A DNA stretch of 64,000 bases from Devosia nitrariae (GTDB taxonomy: Bacteria; Pseudomonadota; Alphaproteobacteria; Rhizobiales; Devosiaceae). Shown here in pieces: positions 16,587-24,897 of the stretch; the stretch's first letter is position 1; the number at the start of each line of letters is the position of its first letter. The stretch is taken from the NCBI RefSeq assembly GCF_030160115.1, contig NZ_BSNS01000024.1:1-64000 (forward strand), in the 5' to 3' direction. Under the pieces are notes generated by a model. It ran no database searches. It worked only from the letters and a program-made list of their open reading frames with translations, and had not been told where the DNA came from. A program made the position numbers and the translations under genes.

Positions 16587-16913
16587 CTAGCGGGTTTCTC
16601 CGTTATAGGCGCTTGCGGCGCTCATGGGTGTGGCAAGGGGTATGGCAGGGGCGGCGGCTTGCTGAACGGCGATCAGATCGCGCAGGAGATGATCGGCAAG
16701 GCCGATGCCTCCCGCCTCGGCCATGGATTGGGCGAGCTGCTCGGCCTGCATCGAACGCCAGGTTTCCTCGCCGAAGGTGCCATCGGTCTCGATCCCGGAG
16801 AACATCTGCTTGACGAGGGTGTGGAGGAACATGCCCTCCAGTTCCTCGGCCTGCCGGCGCAGCTTTTCGACGCGACCGGCCTCGCTTGAGGCAGGAATGG
16901 ATCCGATCATCAT
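16587..16913 (-). CDS. flgJ: Rod-binding protein FlgJ (N-terminal domain only)
   Basis: The 108-residue product matches the FlgJ rod-binding domain (RRQAEELEGMFLHTLVKQMF, then EETWRSMQAEQLAQSMAEAGGIGLADHL). The muramidase domain found in gammaproteobacterial FlgJ is absent, as is usual in alphaproteobacteria, where a separate lytic enzyme opens the wall. The ATG shares one base with the flgI stop (TGATG). It acts as a cap or scaffold for rod assembly in the periplasm. Confidence 0.88.
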   Translation of the reverse strand: MMIGSIPASSEAGRVEKLRRQAEELEGMFLHTLVKQMFSGIETDGTFGEETWRSMQAEQLAQSMAEAGGIGLADHLLRDLIAVQQAAAPAIPLATPMSAASAYNGETR

Positions 16914-18037
16914 CACAGCACCTCGATCTCGGCCTGCAACGCCCCCGTCGCCTTGATCGCCTGCAGGATGGCGATGAGGTCGCGCGGGGCGATCCCCAGC
17001 GCATTGAGGCCGTCGACCAGTTCCTGAAGAGTGATGGACTCGTTGACGAGGGCGAGGTTGCTGTTGGTCTCGACGACGTCGAGGTCGGTATTTGGCTCGA
17101 CGGCGGTGACGCCGAAGCTCAAAGGGTTGGGCTGAACCACTTGCGGGTTCTCGGCTATGGTGACCGTCAGGTTCGACTGGGCGACGGCTACGGTCGAGAC
17201 GCGAACGTCCTTGCCCATGACGATGATGCCGGAGTTCTCGTCGATGACGATCTTGGCCGGCTGGTCGGTCTGGACCATCAGTTGCTCGATGTCGGTCAAC
17301 AAGTCGACGATGTTGCCGTTGAAGCCTGCGGGCAGGGTAACGCGAACGGTTGCCGGATCCTCGGGCACGGCGGTCGGCACGCCGATGAAGTCGTTGATTG
17401 AGAGGGCAATGCGCCGCGCCGTCGTCAGGTCGGGGTTGCGCAGGGCGAGGCGCAGGGAATGCTGGGAGCCCAGGCGGAAATCGATCTCGCGCTCGATCAG
17501 TGCGCCACTGGAGATACGCCCCGTGGTCGGTACGCCCGAGATAATGGTTGCCGCGTCGCCCTCGGCGCGGAAGCCGTTGATGAGGACCGGCCCCTGGGCG
17601 ATGGCGTAGACCTCGCCGTCGGCGCCAAGAAGCGGCGTGACCAGGAGGGTGCCGCCCTGCAGGCTGTTGGCGTCGCCGAGTGCTGACACGCTGACGTCGA
17701 TACGCGAACCTTGCGTTCCGAAGGGCGGGAGATTCGCAGTGACCATAACGGCGGCGACATTGGCCGTGCGCACCGTCTCGCCGGCGGTATTGACGCCCAG
17801 CCGCTCGAGCATCGATTGCAGCGACTGCTTGGTGAAGGGCGAGTTGTTGAGACCGTCGCCGGTGCCATTGAGGCCGACGACGAGACCGTAACCGACAAGC
17901 TGGTTCTCGCGGATGCCCTCGAAATCGACGATGTCCTTGATACGCGCTGCCGCTGCGGCGGCTTCCATTGCCGGCGCAAATGCAAGGGTGGCGCTGACGC
18001 ATGCCGCAAGGGCGTATCGCAACAGCCTCATTCTCAT
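16913..18037 (-). CDS. flgI: Flagellar P-ring protein FlgI
   Basis: The 374-residue product has a Sec signal peptide (about residues 1-28, ending AMEAAAAA) and the FlgI hallmark RIKDIVDFEGIRENQLVGYGLVVGLNGTGD. It polymerises around the rod in the peptidoglycan layer. The ATG at 18037 follows GGGGAAAG; an upstream frame to 18082 lacks a signal-like start. A sigma-54-type element at 18096-18112 would give a leader of about 49 bases. It heads flgI-flgJ-flgN and is divergent from fliX, as in Caulobacter. Confidence 0.93.
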   Translation of the reverse strand: MRMRLLRYALAACVSATLAFAPAMEAAAAAARIKDIVDFEGIRENQLVGYGLVVGLNGTGDGLNNSPFTKQSLQSMLERLGVNTAGETVRTANVAAVMVTANLPPFGTQGSRIDVSVSALGDANSLQGGTLLVTPLLGADGEVYAIAQGPVLINGFRAEGDAATIISGVPTTGRISSGALIEREIDFRLGSQHSLRLALRNPDLTTARRIALSINDFIGVPTAVPEDPATVRVTLPAGFNGNIVDLLTDIEQLMVQTDQPAKIVIDENSGIIVMGKDVRVSTVAVAQSNLTVTIAENPQVVQPNPLSFGVTAVEPNTDLDVVETNSNLALVNESITLQELVDGLNALGIAPRDLIAILQAIKATGALQAEIEVL

Positions 18038-18095
18038 GATCTTTCCCCGTATTGCATCCGCACATCCCCATGTGCGGACCATTCACGGGTGGCGT

Positions 18096-18112
18096 TGCCA
18101 GAAGCATGCCAA
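18096..18112 (-). promoter_or_regulatory. Sigma-54 promoter of flgI
   Basis: On the minus strand TTGGCATGCTTCTGGCA has GG-N10-GC spacing and the same -24 heptamer as the flgE and flgF promoters; the -12 element TGGCA has one mismatch to TTGCA. The expected start near 18086 leaves a sensible leader for flgI. Confidence 0.6.
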
Positions 18113-18208
18113 CTACGGGATGGAGTCCGCTCCTGCGTTCAACTCTCTGTAAATGCGGGGCAATTTACGGAATGTTCGGTCGGGGATTGGTGTGGGTGTC
18201 GCTTTGGC

Positions 18209-18223
18209 GGGCAATTCTTGCCG
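18209..18223. promoter_or_regulatory. Flagellar palindrome site 2
   Basis: GGGCAA-TTC-TTGCCG. It lies about 130 bp upstream of the flgI start expected from the sigma-54 promoter and just before the CtrA box of fliX. A half site GGGCAA occurs at 18158-18163. Confidence 0.6.
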
Positions 18224-18229
18224 GTCCGA

Positions 18230-18244
18230 TTAAACGTTCATTAA
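18230..18244 (+). promoter_or_regulatory. CtrA box of fliX
   Basis: TTAA-ACGTTCA-TTAACC is a full TTAA-N7-TTAAC CtrA site. Its second half begins 59 bases before the fliX start. Flagellar palindromes flank it on both sides. Confidence 0.75.
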
Positions 18245-18252
18245 CCGTAAGC

Positions 18253-18267
18253 GGGCAGTTTTTGCCC
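18253..18267. promoter_or_regulatory. Flagellar palindrome site 3 (over fliX -10 region)
   Basis: GGGCAG-TTT-TTGCCC begins 12 bases after the second TTAA of the CtrA box, where the fliX -10 element is expected. A protein bound here would block the CtrA-driven promoter. Confidence 0.6.
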
Positions 18268-18299
18268 AGTGCGTTGCAGCCGGGGAGTCGGGTCCGATC

Positions 18300-18719
18300 G
18301 TGCGGATCGAAACCAACAGCAGAACCCGTGGTGTCAGTTCGCGTCCGGCCGCCGGCCGGGCAGCGGGCGGAGCAGAATTTCGGCTCGCCGAAGCCGGCCC
18401 GACGACGCGGGCGACCTCATCTCCGATGGTTTCGGCCCCCGCCGGCATAGATGTGCTTTTGGCGTTGCAGGCGGTTGGGGACGCGACCGAAGGGCGCCGG
18501 CGAGCTGTCAAGCGTGGGCGCACGCTCCTCGACGTGCTCGAGGAGATGCGGGCCGATCTCCTCGCCGGACGGGTCGAGCCGGCGGCACTCGACAGGCTCG
18601 TTGGGGTTCTGGCCGACGCGCGGGAAGCCGCCAGTCCGCAGATCGATGCGCTCCTCGACGATATCGAATTAAGGGTGCGTGTCGAGCTCGCCAAGCACGG
18701 GCGCTATCCCTCGTTCTAA
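18300..18719 (+). CDS. fliX: Flagellar assembly regulator FliX
   Basis: The 139-residue product has a disordered Ser/Thr/Gly-rich N-terminus and a conserved C-terminal half (GIDVLLALQAVGDATEGRRRAVKRG, LLDVLEEMRADLLAG, LDDIELRVRVELAKHG). In Caulobacter FliX couples completion of the early basal body to activation of the sigma-54 regulator FlbD. The start is the GTG at 18300; no better ATG exists. It is divergent from flgI, the Caulobacter arrangement, behind a full CtrA box. Its presence implies a FlbD partner elsewhere in the genome. Confidence 0.88.
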   Translation: MRIETNSRTRGVSSRPAAGRAAGGAEFRLAEAGPTTRATSSPMVSAPAGIDVLLALQAVGDATEGRRRAVKRGRTLLDVLEEMRADLLAGRVEPAALDRLVGVLADAREAASPQIDALLDDIELRVRVELAKHGRYPSF

Positions 18720-18807
18720 AGCCGTGTCACGAAATCGTAGCGCAAATCGGGATAAGGCGGGGCACCGCAAAGTCCTGTCGCGGATCGATCACATGCGGTT
18801 TGGCTGC

Positions 18808-18836
18808 TTGCTCGTCAAGGTGCACTTGACTATATA
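18808..18836 (+). promoter_or_regulatory. Sigma-70 type promoter of dksA
   Basis: TTGCTC, a 17-bp spacer and TATATA lie about 40 bases before the dksA start. Spacing is ideal and the AT-rich -10 stands out in GC-rich DNA. Confidence 0.5.
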
Positions 18837-18872
18837 GGCCGCCTCAGGGGTGCATTGGAGTTGAGTCTGCTG

Positions 18873-19292
18873 ATGTCTTCGGTTGATGACCTTGTAGAAT
18901 ACCGACCCACGGACGACGAACCGTTCATGAACCCGCGCCAGCGGGAATATTTCCGCAAGAAGCTCGAAAGCTGGAAGGAGGAGATCCTCCGCGAAAGCCG
19001 CGAGACACTCGAAAATCTCCAGGAAGAAAGCCAGAACCATCCTGACATGGCCGACAGGGCTTCATCCGAGAGCGATCGGGCGCTGGAACTGCGCACGCGC
19101 GACCGGCAGCGCAAGCTCATTGCCAAGATCGACGCGGCCTTGAAGCGCATCGAGGACGGCACGTACGGCTATTGCGAAGAGACGGGTGATGCCATCGGCC
19201 TTGCCCGACTCGATGCCCGCCCGATCGCCACGCTCTCGCTCGAAGCCCAGGAGCTGCACGAGCGGCGCGAGAAGGTCTACCGGGACGAATAG
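18873..19292 (+). CDS. dksA: RNA polymerase-binding regulator DksA
   Basis: The 139-residue product has the DksA coiled coil (MNPRQREYFRKKLESWKEEIL to DMADRASSESDRALELRTRDR, with the conserved D-A-D/R tip region) and a C-terminal zinc-finger region. Only the first cysteine remains (GYCEETGDAIGLARLDARP); the others are replaced, as in other alphaproteobacterial DksA proteins. It binds the RNA polymerase secondary channel and, with ppGpp, tunes rRNA and amino-acid promoters. The ATG at 18873 is preferred to a TTG at 18855. A terminator follows. Confidence 0.9.
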   Translation: MSSVDDLVEYRPTDDEPFMNPRQREYFRKKLESWKEEILRESRETLENLQEESQNHPDMADRASSESDRALELRTRDRQRKLIAKIDAALKRIEDGTYGYCEETGDAIGLARLDARPIATLSLEAQELHERREKVYRDE

Positions 19293-19320
19293 CTGCGGTT
19301 CTGATTTCGAACGACTAGAC

Positions 19321-19346
19321 AAGCCCGCATGAACGCGGGCTTTTTT
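19321..19346 (+). terminator. Terminator after dksA
   Basis: Stem AGCCCGC / GCGGGCT (19322-19328, 19335-19341) with a six-base loop and a run of six T. Confidence 0.85.
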
Positions 19347-19411
19347 GTTGTCGCGGGGATTCTCCGGGAAAAACCGATACTCATCCCGGATCCGGGACAG
19401 GCTTTTCGCGT
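19346..19411. repeat. Intergenic repeat copy (partial)
   Basis: TTGTTGTCGCGGGGA followed by a GGGAAAAACC block matches the copy at 63118-63150, and CATCCCGGATCCGGGACAGG matches the hairpin block of copies at 39800 and 50509. It lies between dksA and the convergent ABC-F gene. Confidence 0.6.
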
Positions 19412-19417
19412 CCCGCT

Positions 19418-21001
19418 TCATGCCAGCGCGATCTCCCGCTCAATGCCGATGTTCTCAAGGAATGTGCGGTCGTGGCTGACGACGATGAGGGCGCCGTCAT
19501 AGGCCTTGAGACCGGCCTCCACCGCTTCGATGGCGGAGATGTCGAGGTGGTTGGTCGGTTCGTCGAGGATCAGCAGTTGCGGTGGCGTCCTGCCGCCGAT
19601 GGTGGCGGCAAGACCGGCGCGTAGCATCTCACCTCCGCTCAGCGTGCCGGCAACCTTTAGCGCCGCGTCGGCCCGAAACACGAAGCGGGCGAGGGCGGCG
19701 CGGCAGGCATTCTCGTCTTCGTCGGGATTGAGCCGGCGATAATTGTCGCGGATCGTCTGGGTGGGATCGAGGATCGAAATAGTCTGGTCGAGAATGGCGA
19801 AGGTCGAGCGGACGCGTGCCGCGCCGGAAGTGGGCGCGAGCTCACCAACGAGCAGCCGCAGGAGGCTGGTCTTGCCCGAGCCGTTGGGGCCGGTGATGGC
19901 GACGCGCTCGGGGCCGGTGATGGTGAAGCTGAGGTCTTGGATGACCGGGTTGTCCAGATCAGGGCCGCCGGTCAGGCTGTCGGCCTGAACGACGGTCTTG
20001 CCTGCGGGGAGGCCCGTCGAGGCGAGCCTGACCGTCAGGGGCTGCAGCACCTCGACCTGGGCGCGCGCCTCGGCAGCGGCCTCGGCCGCCTCCTCGCGCA
20101 TGCGATTGGCGAGGCGGGCATTCTCGCCGCTGGTCTCCTGGGCTCGGTTGCGCATGGCGTTCATCAGGATCTTGGGCGCGTCGCCCTTGGCGCGCTTGCG
20201 GGCGCCGGCAGCATCCTTCTTCGCCTTGCGCTCGACCTGCGCCTGAACGCGGCGGTCGATCTCGACCATTTTGCGCTCGGCGGTTGCAACACCATGCTCG
20301 GCGGCGGCCAGTTCCAGGGCCTTGCGCTCGACATAATGATCCCAGTTGCCGCCATAGGTCCTGGCGCCGAGCGTCGTCAGCTCGACGATCGTATCCATTT
20401 GCCGCAGCAATTCGCGGTCGTGGCTGACGACGATGGCGCCGCCCCGCCAGCCGGCAAGGACATCGGCGACCGCTGCGCGGCCGTCGGCATCGAGATTGTT
20501 GGTCGGCTCGTCGAGCAGGATCATGTCGGGCGCCTCAAGCAGGAGCGCGGCGAGAGCAAGACGTGTGCGCTGCCCGCCGCTCAATGTCATGAGCGGCCGG
20601 TGCGGGTCGAGGTCAGGCAGCCCGGTCTCGGCAAGGGCGGTCGAGAGGCGCGCAGGCAGGGTCCAGTCGGCCTCGCCGGCATCCTCGAGACTTCCGGTTC
20701 CTGCTTCGAGGCGCTCGAGGCGGCCAAGAGCTTCGTCTATACCCAGTGCCTGGGCGAGGGTTGCTGCGGTCTCGACCTGCACGGACTGGCGCAGCAGACC
20801 CAGCGTGCCGTTGACCGTGACTCGGCCTCCGGCAGGCGTGAGCTCGCCGGTAACAAGCTTTAAGATGGTGGATTTACCGGTGCCGTTGCGGCCGATCAGG
20901 GCTGTTCTTTGCGGACCGAACGAGAGATTGAGGCCGTCAAAAAGCGGTTGACCGTCGGGCGTCCGGTAGGTGAGCTCGGTGAGCGTAATGGAGGTGGGCA
21001 T
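19418..21001 (-). CDS. ABC-F family ATPase
   Basis: The 527-residue product has two ABC cassettes without transmembrane segments: Walker A GRNGTGKST (about 37-45) and GPNGSGKTS, signatures LSGGQRTRLALA and LSGGEMLRAGLA, and two DEPTNNLD/DEPTNHLD Walker B motifs. Between them is an Arg/Lys/Ala-rich linker helix pair (AERKMVEIDRRVQAQVERKAKKD). ABC-F proteins act on the ribosome E site or in antibiotic protection; the long linker and Hyphomicrobiales context do not decide which. It is convergent with dksA. A short ORF with its own ribosome site overlaps the start region upstream. Confidence 0.88.
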   Translation of the reverse strand: MPTSITLTELTYRTPDGQPLFDGLNLSFGPQRTALIGRNGTGKSTILKLVTGELTPAGGRVTVNGTLGLLRQSVQVETAATLAQALGIDEALGRLERLEAGTGSLEDAGEADWTLPARLSTALAETGLPDLDPHRPLMTLSGGQRTRLALAALLLEAPDMILLDEPTNNLDADGRAAVADVLAGWRGGAIVVSHDRELLRQMDTIVELTTLGARTYGGNWDHYVERKALELAAAEHGVATAERKMVEIDRRVQAQVERKAKKDAAGARKRAKGDAPKILMNAMRNRAQETSGENARLANRMREEAAEAAAEARAQVEVLQPLTVRLASTGLPAGKTVVQADSLTGGPDLDNPVIQDLSFTITGPERVAITGPNGSGKTSLLRLLVGELAPTSGAARVRSTFAILDQTISILDPTQTIRDNYRRLNPDEDENACRAALARFVFRADAALKVAGTLSGGEMLRAGLAATIGGRTPPQLLILDEPTNHLDISAIEAVEAGLKAYDGALIVVSHDRTFLENIGIEREIALA

Positions 21002-21320
21002 GGGCAGAGTCCAAGTGGGCGATGCGGGCGAATCGATCGATCACGAGGATGTCCATGGTTCACCGTCCTGTTGGTGCTGCGGATGACGGGAAGATAGGGA
21101 CGGGGACTGAAGTGTCAACTGCCCTGCCGGACAAAGCCGGCAACTACACCGGCCGCAAGCTCGGATATCCGTTCGCGAGAATGTTATCGTTGCCGGTAAA
21201 AAGCCCGGAAACTGTGGCCTTGGCGTCCTAGCGTCACGCCGCCGATTGCGACTAGACCAGCCGCAGTTAGGAAAGCGTTTGCCGCTTTTCGTTAGATATT
21301 GATCACCTTAACCGACGGAT
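21002..21320. other. 319-bp gap between divergent ABC-F and L,D-transpeptidase genes
   Basis: The first 55 bp contain a minus-strand ATG (21056) with GGACGGTG upstream, opening a roughly 39-codon frame that reads into the ABC-F gene out of frame; it may be a leader peptide. The remainder carries no recognisable promoter motif, repeat or RNA gene that I can support. Confidence 0.4.
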
Positions 21321-22028
21321 TTGTCACAAGTGTTGTCCAAAGTATCGCGCCGCGGCTTTCTGGCGCTCGCTCCACTCGCGCTCGCGGCATGTACCTCCAG
21401 CCGCCTGCAGCCGGCCGCCGGCGTTCAGCCCGCGGTTTACGTCGATCCCATGTACTACGAAGTGTACGGGGCGATGCCCGACGAGCCGCACCCCATCCCC
21501 GCCTTCAATCCGGCAAGCGTCCGGCCGGAGCTGTTGCGGCAGGTCGTGGATTATCCAACTACCGAGCGGTCCGGCACCATCATCGTCGATCCGGGCGCAA
21601 AGTTCCTCTATCTCACCCGCGGCGACGGCCAGGCGATCCGCTATGGCGTCGGCGTCGGCCGTGCCGGTTACGACTACCAGGGCGACGCCTATATCGGGCG
21701 CAAGGCCGCCTGGCCGACCTGGACGCCGACCGCGACCATGATCGCCGAGGCCCCCGAGCTCAACGCCCCCTGGGCTGGCGGCAAGCCGCCGGGGCTGGAC
21801 AACCCGCTCGGCGCCCGCGCGCTCTACCTCTACCAGAACGGGCGCGACACGCTCTACCGCATCCACGGCAACAACGATCCCTCCTCGATCGGCCGATCGG
21901 TGTCGAGCGGGTGCATCAGGCTCTTCAACCAGGACATCATCGACCTCTACAACCGGGTGACGGTGGGCTCCAAGGTGGTCGTGCTCAATACCGGCCTCAA
22001 GGCGCCGAACGATATGGGCTTCATCTGA
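21321..22028 (+). CDS. L,D-transpeptidase lipoprotein (YkuD domain)
   Basis: The 235-residue product has a twin-arginine-like SRRGFLALAPLALAAC segment ending in a lipobox cysteine (Cys24 from this start), so it is probably a periplasmic lipoprotein. The YkuD domain is complete: HGNN with the catalytic SSGCIRL motif near residues 193-199 (YRIHGNNDPSSIGRSVSSGCIRLFNQ). Such enzymes make 3-3 peptidoglycan crosslinks or attach proteins to the wall. No ATG start is available; TTG at 21321, GTG at 21330 and TTG at 21333 are all possible. Confidence 0.88.
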   Translation: MSQVLSKVSRRGFLALAPLALAACTSSRLQPAAGVQPAVYVDPMYYEVYGAMPDEPHPIPAFNPASVRPELLRQVVDYPTTERSGTIIVDPGAKFLYLTRGDGQAIRYGVGVGRAGYDYQGDAYIGRKAAWPTWTPTATMIAEAPELNAPWAGGKPPGLDNPLGARALYLYQNGRDTLYRIHGNNDPSSIGRSVSSGCIRLFNQDIIDLYNRVTVGSKVVVLNTGLKAPNDMGFI

Positions 22029-22046
22029 CCGGCGTGGACTGTTGGC

Positions 22047-22074
22047 AAGGGCTCGGCAAGCGTCGGGCCCTTTG
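22047..22074. terminator. Weak hairpin between convergent genes
   Basis: AAGGGC / GCCCTT (22047-22052, 22067-22072) encloses a 14-base loop. The T-run is short. It lies between the convergent L,D-transpeptidase and carboxypeptidase genes. Confidence 0.35.
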
Positions 22075-22075
22075 C

Positions 22076-23575
22076 TCAAGCCCCATACCGCCGCTTCAGG
22101 TGTGCCTTGAAATAATCGGCGTTGAGCGGTTCGCCGGTGGCACGCTCGATGAGGTCTGGCGTCGACCAGCGCGAACCTTGCAGCCAGATATGCTCTGAGC
22201 GCCACGTGTTGATGGCGACGAAGTCGCCCTTGGCGATCTGCGCGCGTGCGTCCGGCAGGTCCTTTTCCAGAGCGGCCCATTGCTGAGCGGCGATCATGGC
22301 GCCCAGCGTATAGCTCGGGAAATAGCCGAAGGCGCCGCCAGGCCAGTGGACGTCCTGCATGGGACCGTCCTTGGGGTCGTTGATGGTCGAGATGCCGAGA
22401 TATTGCGTCATCTTGGCGTCCCAGGCTTCCGGAATCTGGCTCGCCTCGAGTTTGCCTGAGACGAGGTCCTGCTCCAGCTCGTAGCGCAGGATCACGTGCA
22501 GCGGATAGGTCACCTCGTCGGCGTCGACGCGGATATAGCCGCGCTCGACGAAGTTGACCTTGGCCAGAACATCCTCGATATCCCAACCGGCGATGGCGTC
22601 CTCGCCCATATGGAGATGCACCAGGGGCAGGGCGAACTGCCAGAACTCGGGGCTGCGGGCCAGCTGCATCTCGACAAAGAGGCTCTGGCTCTCGTGCATC
22701 CCCATGCCGCGCGCTCTTCCCAGTGGCCAGTGCGACCAGTCCTTCGGCAGGCCCTGCTCGTAGAGTGCGTGACCGGTTTCGTGCAACACGGCCATCAGCG
22801 ACGTCAGGAACTCGTCGGTGCGGTAGCGCGTCGTCATCCGGACGTCCGTCGGTACACCCCCGCAGAACGGATGGTGGGAGACGGCAAGGCTGCCATGGGT
22901 GAAGTCGAAGCCGACAGCGCGCATGGCGGCAAGGCCGAGCTCGCGTTGCTTTTCGATGGGGTAGGGGCCGGCGAGGGGCTTCAGGGGGCGGGCGGCAAGC
23001 CTCTTTTCCTGTGCTTCCAGCGCCTGTGGCACGAAGCCGGTGAGGAAGGACTTGAGGTCGGCGAAGACCACATCGAGCTCGGCCGTGCGGTTGCCCGGGT
23101 CGTACTGCTCCATCAATGCGTCGTAGGGGGCGAGGCCGAGCGCGTCAGCACGCAGTTGCGCCTCCTCGCGCACCAGGGCGACGACGCCCTCGAGGGCGGG
23201 CAGGAACGCGTCCCAGTCGCCGGTCGGACGCAGCTCGCGCCAGAGCTGCTCGGCGCGCATGTTGGCAGCGGTGCGGCGTTCGACGAATGCGGTCGGCAGG
23301 CAGGTGGTGTTGACGTAGACGCGCTCGAACTCGCCGAGCGCCAGACGCTGGTCCTCGGAAAGCTCCTCGGTCTTGGCCGCCTCGATCCAGTCGCGGATTT
23401 CGGGGGCCGTCGACTGGGCGTGATACATGCCGGCGAGGTTGGCCATGGCCTCGGCGCGCTTCTCGCCGCCGCCGACGGCCATATGGGTCGCCTCATCGGC
23501 GCCGAGGATCGAAAGGGCATGTTCGAAGGCTTCGAGCTTGCGCCCGAGGGCATCGAGCTTTTCAAAAGACATCAA
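22076..23575 (-). CDS. M32 family metallocarboxypeptidase
   Basis: The 499-residue product is a full-length M32 (Taq-type) carboxypeptidase. The zinc motif HETGH lies in LMAVLHETGHALYEQGLPKDW, followed by the family signature GMGMHESQSLFVEMQLARS; GYIRVDADEVTYPLHVILRYELEQDL is also conserved. It removes C-terminal residues from peptides in the cytoplasm. It has no signal peptide. The gene appears monocistronic. Confidence 0.93.
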   Translation of the reverse strand: MMSFEKLDALGRKLEAFEHALSILGADEATHMAVGGGEKRAEAMANLAGMYHAQSTAPEIRDWIEAAKTEELSEDQRLALGEFERVYVNTTCLPTAFVERRTAANMRAEQLWRELRPTGDWDAFLPALEGVVALVREEAQLRADALGLAPYDALMEQYDPGNRTAELDVVFADLKSFLTGFVPQALEAQEKRLAARPLKPLAGPYPIEKQRELGLAAMRAVGFDFTHGSLAVSHHPFCGGVPTDVRMTTRYRTDEFLTSLMAVLHETGHALYEQGLPKDWSHWPLGRARGMGMHESQSLFVEMQLARSPEFWQFALPLVHLHMGEDAIAGWDIEDVLAKVNFVERGYIRVDADEVTYPLHVILRYELEQDLVSGKLEASQIPEAWDAKMTQYLGISTINDPKDGPMQDVHWPGGAFGYFPSYTLGAMIAAQQWAALEKDLPDARAQIAKGDFVAINTWRSEHIWLQGSRWSTPDLIERATGEPLNADYFKAHLKRRYGA

Positions 23576-23654
23576 TCAAAGACTCCACATCGTCACACGC
23601 CTGTAGTTCCACAGGCGGGCGGTCGATGGAAGGGGCAATACCGGGGGTGGCTGC

Positions 23655-24455
23655 TTACTGCGCAGGCGAGCGGGCTGCGTAGCCGGGCGTCAGAGCCCCG
23701 TCGGACCATTCGTAGGTCGCCCAGCACTCCTGGTCGCTGCCGCCCGGTAGATTGCAGTTGGTGCCATCCACCCAGACTTCGAGCGTCGTTCCCATCTCGG
23801 CCTGCACCAGCGTCGGTTGACCCCCGAGCGCCGAAACCGGATTCGCAAAACCGCTTGTCGAAAGAGCAATGTCTATCTGGCATCCCCCATTGCCGCAAAA
23901 GGCCGTGGCGGCCGCATCGCACTGGAGGTTCTGCGTGTTGAGCACATAGTCCTGGGTGTCGTCGCCATCGAGGTCGGCGGTCATCATCCTGGGCGTGCCG
24001 GCGTCGGCGGCGAGCGTTCCGCCCAGCGCTTTGCACTCGTCGGCATAGTCCGAGACGATCGGCGCGACATCGTTGGCGAGCGTTGGGGGATCGGCGTTCA
24101 TGAGCTCGAAATAGGACTGCATGGCCGCGTCGATCTCGCTCTCGATAGTCTTGATGCGTTCGTCATAGGCCTTTTCGAGGCATTGCACGTTGCCGCCGCA
24201 GGTGGCGCGCGCGTCGAGAAATGCCTCGGCTTCGTCGTGCCGGGCGCCGCTACCGCCCATGAGCATGGGTACTTTGGCATAGGCATACCAGAGGCCGGCC
24301 ATCTGCGAATCGAGGGCTGAAAGCTCGGGATTGCCGCAGATGGCAAGCTCATCGGGCTTTTCGGCTTTGCTGCAATCGAAGCTCGCCGCCTGCGATGGGA
24401 GGGCAATAAGAGCCGCGAAGAGGGCAAGGGCGGCGAGTGAAAGGAGGGCGCGCAT
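23655..24455 (-). CDS. Secreted protein with LprI-like N-terminal domain
   Basis: The 266-residue product has a Sec signal peptide (residues 1-23, ending PSQA/A) and the cysteine pattern FDCSKAEKPDELAICGNPELSALDSQMA of LprI/DUF1311-like domains, which include lysozyme inhibitors. Eight or more cysteines suggest disulfides in the periplasm. The C-terminal half (DLDGDDTQDYVLNTQNLQC, CGNGGCQIDI) resembles a calcium-type or FG-GAP-like repeat but I do not recognise a named family. Function is unknown; protection of the cell wall is only a possibility. Confidence 0.7.
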   Translation of the reverse strand: MRALLSLAALALFAALIALPSQAASFDCSKAEKPDELAICGNPELSALDSQMAGLWYAYAKVPMLMGGSGARHDEAEAFLDARATCGGNVQCLEKAYDERIKTIESEIDAAMQSYFELMNADPPTLANDVAPIVSDYADECKALGGTLAADAGTPRMMTADLDGDDTQDYVLNTQNLQCDAAATAFCGNGGCQIDIALSTSGFANPVSALGGQPTLVQAEMGTTLEVWVDGTNCNLPGGSDQECWATYEWSDGALTPGYAARSPAQ

Positions 24456-24539
24456 CGTTGAACCTGTCTCCAGCCAGTTGTGGTGGAAGCTAGGGTATCG
24501 GCGGTGAAGGGATGATGAAATGGGAAGCTCGGATTGTCG

Positions 24540-24707
24540 TCAGTCCTTCCGGTCGCCGCGATAGGCGTTCCAGGCCGCGCCCAGCGCCGCGCCGACGGCG
24601 ATCCCCATACCAATGCCGAGGGCCGTATTGTCGATCGCAACGCCGATCGCCGCGCCGAGCCCAATGCCAAGTGCGATGCCGAAGCTCATGGCACTGCCGG
24701 TGCTCAT
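24540..24707 (-). CDS. Small glycine-zipper membrane peptide
   Basis: The 55-residue product is almost entirely GxxxG-type small-residue helix (FGIALGIGLGAAIGVAIDN, GIGMGIAVGAALGAAWNAYRGDRKD), forming one or two transmembrane spans with a basic C-terminus. The ATG at 24707 follows GGAG by nine bases. It lies between the LprI-like gene and the flgH terminator. Function is unknown; such peptides often oligomerise in the inner membrane. Confidence 0.6.
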   Translation of the reverse strand: MSTGSAMSFGIALGIGLGAAIGVAIDNTALGIGMGIAVGAALGAAWNAYRGDRKD

Positions 24708-24774
24708 CCGTGTTCTCCGTCCTTGCGTTTCCCCTCCCAACACGCCGGCCCTTCTGGCGTTCCGCCGGGCCGTA

Positions 24775-24810
24775 CAAAAAGGGGAGGGCGCAGCCGGGGA
24801 GACTGCGCCC
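24775..24810 (-). terminator. Terminator of the flgFGAH operon
   Basis: Stem GGGCGCAG / CTGCGCCC (24786-24793, 24803-24810) is followed on the minus strand by CTCCCCTTTTTG. A second hairpin, CCCCGCCGCG / CGCGGCGGGG (24851-24860, 24877-24886), lies between it and the flgH stop. Confidence 0.65.
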
Positions 24811-24897
24811 TTGGGGTGGCCGGTTCCTTCTGGAAGCCGACCGCTGATTGCCCCGCCGCGCCGTATTGGGGGATTGCGCGGCGGGGAAGCTCTTTGG

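Noticed and set aside
18053..18067. Second GG-N10-GC element before flgI
   Set aside because: The -24 element is poor and the transcription start would fall only about five bases from the flgI ATG.
18253..18267. GGGCAGTTTTTGCCC as a sigma-54 promoter
   Set aside because: GG-to-GC spacing is nine, not ten; it fits the palindrome family instead.
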